Shown here piece by piece: positions 1 to 7,984 of a DNA stretch of 15,341 nt. Position 1 is the stretch's first letter; each line of letters starts with the position of its first letter. The translations under genes were made by a program, and so were the position numbers. The DNA lies in assembly GCA_018398765.1 (NCBI GenBank), contig JAHBMJ010002196.1, positions 6,048-21,388 of the forward strand. The letters run 5' to 3'. The notes under the pieces were generated by a model. The model was not told the DNA's origin. It ran no database searches and was given only the letters and a program-made list of their open reading frames with translations. Source of the DNA: Chromera velia (taxonomy: Eukaryota > Sar > Chromeraceae).

Positions 1-502
1 TCTCTCTCTCTCTCTCCCTTGTTGATCTATCTCGGTACCACAAAAACCATTTATCTCGTCATCGGTCACCCCTGAGTCTTACAGCTTGCGTGCAGTTTCA
101 AGTCCTCACCAGGCGTCGCTCCTTGTACGGACAACGGCTGTAGGAGAAGTCGCGCGGTGAAGAGACAATCAGTGAGAAAGAAAGAGACAGATACATGGAG
201 CTCGAAAGACCCCTCGATCCACTTGCCCACTCACCCACCCACCCACCCATGCTTTTTGAGAAAGAAAGAAAGCTGCCGCGAGAGCCGGGTGTCCTCCTCC
301 AGCCCTGGGTCTGCATGCATGTAGGAAGGAAGCATCTTCGAAGGCTCATCAGCAGACAGAGAGAAAGATGTGCGTCAAACCTTGCCACAGGCCCTTTCAT
401 TGCTTCCCCTATCTAGGGGCTTCTTGCTGATAGACACTTTCCTTCGCTCGTCTCGTCTCTTCTCCTCCATGAGGGTCCCAGACACACAGACTGAAAGACA
501 TT
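1..502. other. Gene-poor flank downstream of the minus-strand spliced gene
   Basis: The stretch opens with a (TC)n tract at 1-16. No convincing gene is visible. A possible 28-nt minus-strand exon (about 104-131) has a pyrimidine-rich acceptor and a GTGAGG donor, but it is too short to support alone. The region may hold the 3' UTR or further 3' exons of the spliced gene whose last candidate exon is 503-558. Confidence 0.4.
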
Positions 503-558
503 CTATTTCATCCTCCCTCTTTCAAGTGACTGAGCAAACCCATTGCAAATCGGAAGCC
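503..558 (-). other. Candidate terminal exon 12 with stop codon
   Basis: An acceptor ending TCTGCTGCAG is followed by a phase-1 frame encoding LPICNGFAQSLERGRMK and a TAG stop at 505-503. The phase fits exon 11. A competing acceptor near 670, after a TTTTTTCTTAATAG tract, opens other frames, so the true C-terminus is unresolved. Confidence 0.35.
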
Positions 559-1285
559 CTGCAGCAGACAGACCCCAAACAGCCCCCATCCCGCATCATA
601 CTTCGTCGAGGAAAACATTGCCTCCTGCTGACACGCCAAATGATGCACGCAGATCCACCTCTCTTCTATTAAGAAAAAACTTTCCTGATGTTCTCACACA
701 CAAGAAGAGGGAGTACAACAGACTGCCAACTCACCGACGTATCGGAGATCTCTGACAAGCCCCAACAGTTTCTGAGCCTCAGGTGAGAGGGAAGACACCG
801 TTTGTGCAAAGTCAAGACGCAGAGAAATCTCGACCCATTTGAGGCTCCTCAACTCCACCGAACTCTCTCCTCTCAAGCCTGCAATCGAATCCAGTCATGC
901 ATGAATCGATCATGGACTCCTGTGTTTTTCGTACGTTCTAATGGGTCATGCAAGATCAACCCTTTTTCCTTGTTTGAGATGCATTCACAACAAATCGTGT
1001 CATGGAATCGAAAAACAATCAGCAGAGAAAGACAAAGGGGTGTTTAATGGATGGACAGAGCACGACTAGGGCATTAGACAGACCGCAGTTGGCAATTCGC
1101 GTGTCTCAGTGCTCAAGGCAACACAGATAAACTAGTATCCTTCATCTGCTTCCCGCTCTCTTTTTCTCCATTCATCCTCGTCAGCTCGAGACTGTTCGAG
1201 CAAAGAAGAGATCGGAAAAAACCCCGATGCAATATGCAATTCCCAATTGCTGAAAAGCAGATACAGACTGACTGTGCGTCAGCGT

Positions 1286-1336
<51 letters not shown>

Positions 1337-4182
1337 CCCGCAGACCCACAGACAGACCGACCTATGTGTTCTCTCGAAACGATTGCTAGAAGTCTTTCCA
1401 CCAACGCTGCGGTGTGGATCACAAAGAGAAAACATTCACGTTGGGGTGAAGGACCGAGAAGGAAGGCAACCGATCCATGCAATCAAATTGAGGGAGAGGA
1501 GAGAGGTGGACCATGGCGCAGAAACTCTCCTTCAGTTGTGTGTGCACCCATCAGGGTGTGGAACTGTACGCTTGCCTCTCCTATCTGTTCGTCTCTCTCT
1601 TCTTGCCTGTCTTTGAGTCCGCCCGATCGCCCGTTCCCCTGTCTAGCTTTCTGCAATACGTGTGCATGTAACAGGTGCCAAAGATCACAACTAGTGTCAG
1701 GCAACCGTCTTATTGCCACTTGCTCACCCCACAACCCAGCTTCGAGAGGCACATGCAGGAAATGAGGACAGACTGACGAGGCGAGTAGTTGCGTGTGGAG
1801 AGGCAGGTGAAAAGGAGATGAGAAGCCATCTGGGGTGTGCAGGGGCAGTGGGGCAATCCAAGGTCGGTGATGATCAGATCTGTCAGGACGCGGAGCATTT
1901 CTGTCTGCACTCCGGCCTGCATCGATCAACAGGGAGAAAAGAAAAAAGATCCGCAGTGAACCGCCCACTTGAGCATCTGGGTGTATGTGCGTATGGGTGT
2001 GTGGGTGCGGGCAGAAATTTGCGCCGATGCTGTTTGAAACCCGTCAATGAAGGTTCCTTGGGACTTGGTGTTTTATGGGCAGGACCATGGAGTGAGTCGC
2101 TTTGATGAGCTCTTCAAAGGCGATCTCATGGAGTGATCGACAGAGAGGTATACGGTTCCAAGAGAAGAAGGAGAAGAGGAAAACGAGGCCTTGTACGTTT
2201 GAGAAGACTTTTCGTACACGCAGGCTCCTGTTGTGTGTCTTGCTATGTATGTACTGACGAATCTCTTTCTTTCTGAGTGTGTGTGCATGAAAGGGAGAGA
2301 TGAACAAAAAGACAGAGAGAGAGGTGGGGAGAGAGAGAGAAAGGGAAAACCAGACACACAGACAAATCGACATATCTGACAAATGATCGGACCTTCGAGA
2401 ACGCTTTGAAGAGTCTGGCGACGTCAAAGGGAGAGGGTCTCTCTGAACGTACATCAAGCTGCCAACACAGGATCGAGAGAGAAATGAAGCAGCTAGAGAA
2501 AACATTGCAGATAATGAAGACCGGATCGAGGCAACACTCACACTGTCACCCACCCTCTCTGAGCACAAAGAGGATCACGCGCATGGAAGGATGACGCTAA
2601 ATGCTGTGGAGGCAAATTGGAATGCGACAATGAAAGAAAAAGGTCTTCGGGAGCAAGTCTGCATTCATTTCAGCAGCTGTGTTGTACTCCCGCACTTTTC
2701 CATTTTACACCACACCACACAACCAGTCGAACGTGGCACCACAACTGATCCCACCTCTTCTTAGCCTCGGCTGAAAACCACCTTTCTGCGCCATGAGATC
2801 GAATGAGTATTTGCACAAAGAAGAGGCTTGGAGCTTGTCAGTCAGCTGACTGACTGACCCTCTCTCTGATCAACTGCAGGGCCACGAGAAAGGTCCGCCG
2901 GCTTTCGAAACCGTCTGCACTCCATAGAGAGAGAACGAAAGGCCCAAAGCAGACGAGAGAAGAATTAAGAGGGGCATGCATGTTTGTGAATGGCATCGCG
3001 GGTAATGAAACGATTTGGGGGAGAAAGGAATGCATGCAGCGACACACTAAACACTTAGAAGAAGAGAGAGTGCGCAAATAGGAGAAGAGAAGAGAAGAGA
3101 AGAGAACATGAAGAAGTCGAGAGGACGGCATGAGGGACAAATAGGGTGAGGCAATGCCCCCAGAGACAGACTCCGATGCATCGAGGGAGAAATGGAACGC
3201 CTGAACGAAAAACAACAATTAAAGAGAAAGACTCCGTCGATGGTCCAACCCCGTCCCTCCCTCACTGCTTCCTTTCTTCTGAGGCTCTCGAGGAAGTCCG
3301 AGGGATGAGAAATGAAGGAAGAGAAGGAAGTCTAGAAAGTCCACACACACAGACTGAAAGACATCACCCAAAGTTCACGAAAGGTATTGAAGAAATCCGA
3401 AGAGAAAGGGCATGCAAGACTGACAAAGTGCCAGGGAGCTTGTATGCGTCAGAAGTTCCGTCAGTTCCTGATCATCCACAGAAAGAGAGAAAAGGTCTCT
3501 GGAGTGGGGAAAACAAAATTCCAATACTTCTGCGCAATTGAAGAGGAAAGAAAAATTGCACACAGATCCTTCCTCCCCTCGAAAAATCTCAGACAGCGCG
3601 GATTAAAAAACGGTGTAGAGAAGTCACAGATGCTCCAACACTCATACTCAAGAGGAGAAATTAACATCCGAATAAACAAGGGAACTTTGCGTCTCTCTCT
3701 CTCAGGCTACGAGTACATGTACGCCTCTCCGTGCTTCTAGCTCTGCCCCTTCAAGCCAGCCAGACAAACAAACCCACCCACCCACTGACCCTTGAGGTCA
3801 TGTGAATGAGAAGCCCCGACGATGCCCCCATCGCATCTTCAAACAAGCCCTGGCCACTACGGTCAGAAGACCCGACTCTCCTCCGTCCTGAGGCGCATCA
3901 AGTAGGGGAGGGGGGAGAAGCATTCGGTCGTGCAGGGATCCAACCGGTCCTCCCTCCGCGGAAGTCTCTAAGGACATGTGATTGTGTGTGCGTTTGTGAG
4001 TCAGCACTCCAAAAGGTACACCAAAACAAAACACAGACACGAGCGTCACGCGAGAAGGAGGCCCAAAGCCGTGGAGACTGTCTTTCCCGAACATCTTCTT
4101 CTGAAACTCTTATTTTTGCAGCTGTTCTTCTCTACAACTTCTTCCGCTCTTCGATCCCTTGCTCCTCCCTGCCCCCCCGCAA

Positions 4183-4253
<71 letters not shown>

Positions 4254-5888
4254 CTTGTGTGTGGATACCTCGAGGGATCATCGTATAGCAAGCAGGCATG
4301 CAGACCCACTCACCCCCTTCCTTGACCGATAGATGCCGAATTGCCTTCAATAGCGACAAACAGAGAGCGACGGAATCTCGAGGAGAAAGGGACCCCCCCT
4401 CCGCCGCTTCGGTTTGTGCCCCTGCCTGCTTGTTTCTTTTTCTGCCACCTGCTTCCTCTCCCTGCACTTCACTTGGTTCCTTGGCTGGCTGGGAGGAGGA
4501 AGAAGAAGAAGAGGGAGACTGCCGGAGAGAAGACAAGAGGGAGTCCCGGAGTGCAAACACGACTGCCCGCTCTGCTCCCCTCTCGACTTTCTGTTGACGA
4601 GAGAGTTTGACCTGAGAGGAGGGGAAACAAGAACAAACCAGGCGGCTCAAGAAAGAAAATGCAAGCCCAAACAGGAGAGGGAAGAGGGCCTTTTCGGAAC
4701 TAGTAGCTAGCTCGAAATCCTCACCACTGCGTATGCATGCATTCAGGCTGTCAGGGAAGAGGAAAACGAAACTAGAGAGACGAATAAGTAAGTGGGGTGG
4801 TCCTGCGTACGAAATGCGCATTTGCATCCAGAAGAAAGAAAAGAAAAGAAAAGAAAAGAAAAGAAGGAAGATGGCAAAATTGATCAAATACAGCAGCTCG
4901 ACGCCGTACAGAGAGGGATTAGCTCGAGGCAGAGAGCAATGATCCCTGAGAGAGGGAAGGGAAGCACTAGCGGAGAAAACTGAACTCGCAGTCGCACTGA
5001 TCACTTTTCTCCTCACAATTCTCTCTCAATTGCACGAATGACGTGACCACCTAACTCACCGTACAGAAGGCATCCACCAGAGCCACTAGAATATTTGGAG
5101 GGAGACTCTCGGCATGTTCCTCCGCACTTTTACAGACATTCCACCACCTCTCGGCTGCATTAGACAGACCAAAGTTTTAAAAAAGCAAAAAATGTCTTTC
5201 TCTTCATTTTTGTACAATTGTTCTCTCCCGTTGGTATGCGGAGGTGGCTTTTTTGAAGGCACACAGAGCATCAAACAGCTGAAAGAGGTACGCTGCCAGG
5301 ATTTTCAGTCTCACCCCACATGCAATCAAAGGGTCTCATGCACGAAGAAAGCCGTCTCCATCCGCCGCGGAAACGAAGAGAACCCCATGCACCCACTCCG
5401 CAACATGCATCTTCATATGCACATTCCTACCGTACACACATTCACCCACGCACCCATGCACACTCATGCCCCAATCCTCTATACTCGTGCAGTTCCTACT
5501 CTGTGAAAGAATCTCTGCCATCCTCCCTACCCCCCCCCCCCCCCCNCCCCCCCCCCCCCCCCTCCCGTTGATCGGTTGCACGGCTATCTGTGGATCCCCG
5601 CGTGCCTTTCCTTTCTGCCCCGAGAACCCCCTCGATCTCGAGAGTGCCAGGCTCACCGAGGGGACTGTCCGGCAGCTTCTCTGCACAGCCAGCGACTTCT
5701 TTTGCCAAAAGAATCAGCGCCTCCCTGCTGAATGGAAATTTTGAGGCGCCATGCTCTCCGTCTACCCCGGAAAGGCTCTTGCCGTCTCCTACTGCAGCCA
5801 CGCTGAAGGGTCGCCGTCTCCTTCCTTCCCATGAGAGGCTGTGGATGCCCTGGAGAGCATGTGCTGCTGGTCGAAAACGCATCATCAT
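503..5888 (-). CDS. Spliced gene, putative organelle-targeted helical-repeat (HPR/RAP-like) protein, hand-assembled model
   Basis: A multi-exon gene inferred from GT-AG splice sites, open frames and matching intron phases. Exons in transcription order: 5888-5657, 5154-5060, 4611-4314, 3887-3790, 3467-3425, 2914-2859, 2458-2381, 2124-2086 (tentative), 1916-1728, 1650-1512, 878-735, 558-503 (tentative end). The joined product is about 490 residues. The first 30 residues begin MMMRFRPAAHALQG and are rich in R, A and S with almost no acidic residues, like a mitochondrial presequence. Helical segments then recur, for example PSPFDVARLFKAFSKVR, SPRDSVALCLSLLKAIR and LPPNILVALVDAFC. This L-x2-L, A/S, K/R pattern resembles the degenerate HPR repeats of RAP/FASTK-like organelle RNA-binding proteins. 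No C-terminal RAP domain is evident, so the family assignment is inference. An in-frame TGA at 5904-5906 supports the 5888 start. The gene diverges from the PhyH gene. The 3' end and exons 7, 8, 10 and 12 are the least certain parts. Confidence 0.6.
735..878 (-). other. Exon 11
   Basis: An acceptor ending GATTGCAG and a GTGAGT donor (734-729) bound 144 nt, phase 1 at both ends. It encodes 47 full codons including SSLSPEAQKLLGLVRDLRYV, which resembles the other repeat helices. Confidence 0.65.
1291..1336. repeat. (CA)n(GA)n composite microsatellite
   Basis: (CA)n at 1291-1316 is followed directly by (GA)n at 1317-1336. On the minus strand it reads (TC)n(TG)n. It lies in the intron between exons 10 and 11 of the spliced gene. 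Confidence 0.95.
1512..1650 (-). other. Exon 10 (3' edge tentative)
   Basis: The acceptor ends GTATTGCAG. The segment is 139 nt, phase 0 in and phase 1 out, encoding a charged region with KDRQEERDEQIGEASVQF. The donor would be GTCCAC, a weak match, so the edge is uncertain. The phase fits exons 9 and 11. Confidence 0.4.
1728..1916 (-). other. Exon 9
   Basis: An excellent acceptor (TTTTCTTTTCTCCC tract ending GATGCAG) and a GTGAGC donor (1727-1722) bound 189 nt, phase 0 at both ends. It encodes 63 residues beginning AGVQTEMLRVLTDLIITDLG with further helical segments. The frame is fully open. Confidence 0.65.
2086..2124 (-). other. Exon 8 (tentative)
   Basis: A phase-0 open segment encodes IAFEELIKATHSM. 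It joins logically to exon 9 (AGVQTEMLRVLTDLII) to complete a helical repeat. The acceptor (CATGAG after a C/T tract) is acceptable, but the donor GTCCTG is poor. Roughly 20 repeat residues seem to be missing between exons 7 and 8, so a further small exon may exist. Confidence 0.35.
2381..2458 (-). other. Exon 7 (3' edge tentative)
   Basis: The acceptor ends GTGTTGGCAG. The frame reads LDVRSERPSPFDVARLFKAF and on to SKVRSF, the clearest repeat helix in the protein. The donor chosen is GTCAGA (2380-2375), giving 78 nt in phase 0. GTCCGA at the preceding Lys codon is an alternative. Confidence 0.5.
2859..2914 (-). other. Exon 6
   Basis: Acceptor CTCTATGGAGTGCAG and donor GTCAGT (2858-2853) bound 56 nt, phase 1 in and phase 0 out, encoding GFESRRTFLVALQLIRER. 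The junction codon with exon 5 becomes Tyr. The donor overlaps an 18-bp perfect palindrome. Confidence 0.6.
3082..3106. repeat. (GAGAA)n microsatellite
   Basis: Five-base GAGAA units lie in the intron between exons 5 and 6, part of a long purine-rich stretch of the plus strand. Confidence 0.85.
3425..3467 (-). other. Exon 5
   Basis: A pyrimidine-rich acceptor ending GATGATCAG and a GTCAGT donor (3424-3419) bound 43 nt, phase 0 in and phase 1 out, encoding ELTELLTHTSSLAL. The frame stays open upstream to an alternative acceptor just before 3498, which would add about ten residues (FSLSVDDQ) that also fit the repeat pattern, so the 5' edge is uncertain. Confidence 0.55.
3790..3887 (-). other. 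Exon 4
   Basis: A C/T-rich acceptor ending GCGCCTCAG and a GTCAGT donor (3789-3784) bound 98 nt, phase 1 in and phase 0 out. It encodes 32 residues including GLFEDAMGASSGLLIHM, which looks like the first helix of a repeat. Confidence 0.6.
4183..4249. repeat. (CT)n(GT)n composite microsatellite
   Basis: (CT)n at 4183-4206 runs directly into (GT)n at 4207-4249, in the intron between exons 3 and 4. Apparent poly-Cys/Val and poly-His/Thr frames across it are artefacts of the repeat. Confidence 0.95.
4314..4611 (-). other. Exon 3
   Basis: Acceptor CCCCTCCTCTCAG and donor GTGAGT (4313-4308) flank 298 nt, phase 0 in and phase 1 out. It encodes VKLSRQQKVERGAERAVVF, a Ser-run linker (SPSSSSSSSQ), a charged low-complexity stretch, then the helix SPRDSVALCLSLLKAIR. 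The frame is open throughout. An internal acceptor-like site before 4488 could allow a shorter form. Confidence 0.75.
4831..4867. repeat. (AAAAG)n microsatellite
   Basis: Tandem AAAAG-type units lie in the intron between exons 2 and 3. On the sense (minus) strand they give a T/C-rich tract. Confidence 0.9.
5060..5154 (-). other. Exon 2
   Basis: It follows a long T-rich acceptor tract ending in TAATGCAG and stops at a GTGAGT donor (5059-5054). It is 95 nt, phase 1 in and phase 0 out, fitting exon 1 and exon 3. It encodes a clear helix pair including SLPPNILVALVDAFC. Confidence 0.75.
5530..5562. repeat. Poly-C homopolymer containing one undetermined base
   Basis: A 33-position C run has an N at 5546, inside intron 1 of the spliced gene. 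The true length is probably unresolved. The surrounding Gly/Pro frames are not coding evidence. Confidence 0.95.
5657..5888 (-). other. Exon 1 (start codon, presequence-like N-terminus)
   Basis: Three consecutive ATG codons begin at 5888, with an in-frame TGA at 5904-5906 upstream. It encodes 77 codons plus one base (phase 1 out) and ends at a strong GTGAGC donor (5656-5651). The N-terminal part is Arg/Ala/Ser-rich (RRRRPFSVAAVG). The end is a predicted helix, FSREALILLAKEVAGCAEKL. Confidence 0.7.
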
Positions 5889-6276
5889 CGCACTAGCAGC
5901 CCATCAGACAAACAATGAAGCTAGGGAGGATTCCCACGAAGAGCTGTTGATCAGAATGGGCAAGATGTCCGAAGTCTAGTGCGCGATGCGAGTGGGTACC
6001 TTTGTTTTCATAGGCCGCGGCGGCCGTCTCCACGTATGCCGTCTCCATGCCGTCTCCTAGCGTTGCATACCCGTCTACTATCGTCTACTCATACGGTCGA
6101 GATTCTCCGATGCTGTGCTCCATTCATCTCCATTCACCCCAGCAACCGCCAGCATAATCCAGCATACCATAGAAAGTCGTCATTGTTGAATGTAGGCTAC
6201 AATGTGCAATTGAGAGATCGTTGAGGTCCACTGTGCAGTTGGAGACGTAACGGACGATCCGAAACAAAAACTTAAA
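5889..6276. promoter_or_regulatory. Divergent intergenic region, probable shared promoter
   Basis: It separates the minus-strand start at 5888 from the plus-strand PhyH start at 6277. It contains three same-orientation copies of GCCGTCTCC (6023-6031, 6038-6046, 6049-6057), a GGCCGCGGCGGCC GC-rich patch at 6013-6025, and related CCGTCTACT words. The sequence immediately before the PhyH ATG is A-rich (CAAAAACTTAAA). The promoter role is inferred from gene arrangement. Confidence 0.5.
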
Positions 6277-7476
6277 ATGGAGACGGCAGAGTCCACAAGC
6301 TCCTCTGAAAAAGAAGGTGCCCCAGACCAGACATCTGAGGTTTCCTTTGGCAGGTTGATGGGAGCACGGGAGTATTCAGCGTTCCGAAAATCCCGACAGC
6401 CGCACAATCTGGACCGCAGCTCTGAGGCAGACGAACATGAGGACACCGGTACAACGTCACGAGGCCTAACCGTCTCTCCACCCCCACCCCCATATCCAGA
6501 CGTTTCAGCGCTCCGGCAGGCCATTCAGACAGCTGAAAAGCCGTATACTCTATCTGAGGAGCAAGTTCTTTTTTTCCGTCAGAACGGCTTCATCCGCCTT
6601 CGCAGTGTGTTCGACCCTCACCTCCTTGCAGCAGTGCGCCACGCCATTGTGGGCATCATGCTTCCTGCATGCAAGGGAAGAAATCCCTCTGAGCCATCGG
6701 ACCCGCTGCCGCCAGCAGGCACCAGAGTAGAAGAAGAGGAGGCAAAGGATCTGTGGCACAGAATGTCAGAGCCTCAGACGAAAAGTTGGCACATACAGAT
6801 GGCGTGGGCTATCGACGAGACGGTGCGTGCGATGGTTCTCGCTCCCCGTCTGTCTTCAATTCTTTGCCGTCTCCTCGAGACCCCACGAGTCCGTCTCTAT
6901 CACGACAACTGCCTCTCCAGGGCCCCCGGATGCCCAACGACAAAGTGGCACTGCGATGACGGCCCCGGAAAGCACATGATCACCGCCTCCGAGAAGGTCG
7001 TGACAGTTTGGGTGCCTCTTCAAGACACTCCATGCCACATGGGGGCTCTCGCTTTCGTGCGCCGTGACGGTCGTGGCGGTGTGTCTGACTCTGCCGTTGT
7101 CCCCTCTGCCTGGACTGTCGCTGCATCTGACGGATGCCCCGACGACGAAAAGTCGGATGCTTACGACGAGTTTGTGTCGAGACTGTTAGAGGAAAGGGAG
7201 GATTTACAGGTGGATTGTGCAGACTATGCGTGTGGAGACGTGTCGATTCACTCCACCAATTGTTTTCACACAGCGTCCCCAAACACCACCACGAGTGTGC
7301 GCATGATCATGGGGACAACGTACGTTGCAGACGGAGCAAGGGCAAGATCAGAGGAGGAGTTTGAGGAGGTCGGGGAAGGGAAAAGGAAGGCATGGGCAAA
7401 ATTTTGTCCCGGAGTGGGACCGGGACAAGAACTTAACAGCAAACTAAATCCGCTCTTGCGAGTGTGTCGGGACTGA
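6277..7476 (+). CDS. Phytanoyl-CoA dioxygenase (PhyH)-family Fe(II)/2-oxoglutarate oxygenase
   Basis: A 399-residue single-exon protein. PhyH-family enzymes use Fe(II), O2 and 2-oxoglutarate to hydroxylate varied substrates. The family-typical opening helix and strand LSEEQVLFFRQNGFIRLRSV is at residues 92-111. The iron-binding triad is visible as His225-x-Asp227 (KWHCDDG) and His331, and Arg342, eleven residues after His331, is placed to bind 2-oxoglutarate (HTASPNTTTSVR). The first ~85 residues are Ser/Glu/Pro-rich and unlike the family. An acidic insert (134-158) and a longer lid (262-312) make it longer than the usual ~300 residues. ATG 6277 is the first after the in-frame TGA at 6211-6213. 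No targeting signal is obvious. The substrate cannot be read from sequence: phytanoyl-CoA is only one possibility, and a small-metabolite or halogenated-lipid hydroxylase is equally likely. Confidence 0.9.
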   Translation: METAESTSSSEKEGAPDQTSEVSFGRLMGAREYSAFRKSRQPHNLDRSSEADEHEDTGTTSRGLTVSPPPPPYPDVSALRQAIQTAEKPYTLSEEQVLFFRQNGFIRLRSVFDPHLLAAVRHAIVGIMLPACKGRNPSEPSDPLPPAGTRVEEEEAKDLWHRMSEPQTKSWHIQMAWAIDETVRAMVLAPRLSSILCRLLETPRVRLYHDNCLSRAPGCPTTKWHCDDGPGKHMITASEKVVTVWVPLQDTPCHMGALAFVRRDGRGGVSDSAVVPSAWTVAASDGCPDDEKSDAYDEFVSRLLEEREDLQVDCADYACGDVSIHSTNCFHTASPNTTTSVRMIMGTTYVADGARARSEEEFEEVGEGKRKAWAKFCPGVGPGQELNSKLNPLLRVCRD

Positions 7477-7644
7477 TTTGCGGCACACAAATCTGCAGGA
7501 AAAGAAAAGACGGGCCCCCAAAAAGAGACTTTACAAACGGTCTGGACGAGCTCTTCATTCACGAATTCAAATATGCGTGTGCGGATGTACAGATGGATAT
7601 ATACAGCTGTGTCTCTGTTCCTCTCCTTCTTGCTCTGCTCCCCC

Positions 7645-7648
<4 letters not shown>

Positions 7649-7714
<66 letters not shown>

Positions 7715-7748
7715 TGTGTCGTGTGTCTGTGTCGTGTGTCTGTGTCGT

Positions 7749-7781
<33 letters not shown>

Positions 7782-7960
7782 CATGTCTGTCTGTGTGTGT
7801 GTGTGTGTGTGTGTGTCTGTCTGTCTGTGTGTGTGTCTGTGCATGTCTGTCTGTGTGTGTCTGTGCATGTCTGTCTGTCTCTCTCTCTCTCTGTGTGGGG
7901 GGTGGGAGGTGGGTGGGTAGGTGGGTGGGTGTGTGGGTGTGTGTCTGTGTGTGAGTGTGT
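7649..7960. repeat. Composite (TC)n(TG)n microsatellite and minisatellite block
   Basis: (TC)n at about 7649-7679 passes into (TG)n, then three 13-bp units TCTGTGTCGTGTG (about 7713-7751), more (TG)n, two approximate repeats of a GTGTGTGTCTGTGCATGTCTGTCT-like unit with CTGT words (about 7780-7885), a short (CT)n, and a G/T-rich tail with GGTGGG words. It lies 3' of the PhyH gene. Long Cys/Val/Leu/Ser or His/Thr frames across it are artefacts. Confidence 0.95.
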
Positions 7961-7984
7961 GTTGTGCTGTGTTAGACACTGTTA

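Noticed and set aside
1130-1192. Minus-strand segment after an AACAG acceptor, with a charged frame SRADEDEWRKRE
   Set aside because: It lacks a usable donor and meets a stop; its phases do not fit exons 10 and 11.
1713-2105. Plus-strand 130-codon frame followed by a GTGAGT-like donor
   Set aside because: It is antisense to the well-supported exon 9 and has no family resemblance; treated as a shadow frame.
3266-3331. Possible 66-nt minus exon (HPSDFLESLRRKEA) with a GTGAGG donor
   Set aside because: A phase-0 exon would break the phase-1 match between exons 5 and 6. It is not needed for the model.
4725-4747. 23-nt minus-strand exon with a strong acceptor and GTGAGG donor, containing ATG in phase with exon 3
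   Set aside because: Exon 2 (5154-5060) joins exon 3 directly in the right phase and gives better repeat sequence, so the small exon is unnecessary. It may be a cryptic or alternative start exon.
5590-5979. Plus-strand Ser/Pro-rich 129-codon frame
   Set aside because: It is antisense to exon 1 of the spliced gene, which has a better start, donor and presequence-like composition.
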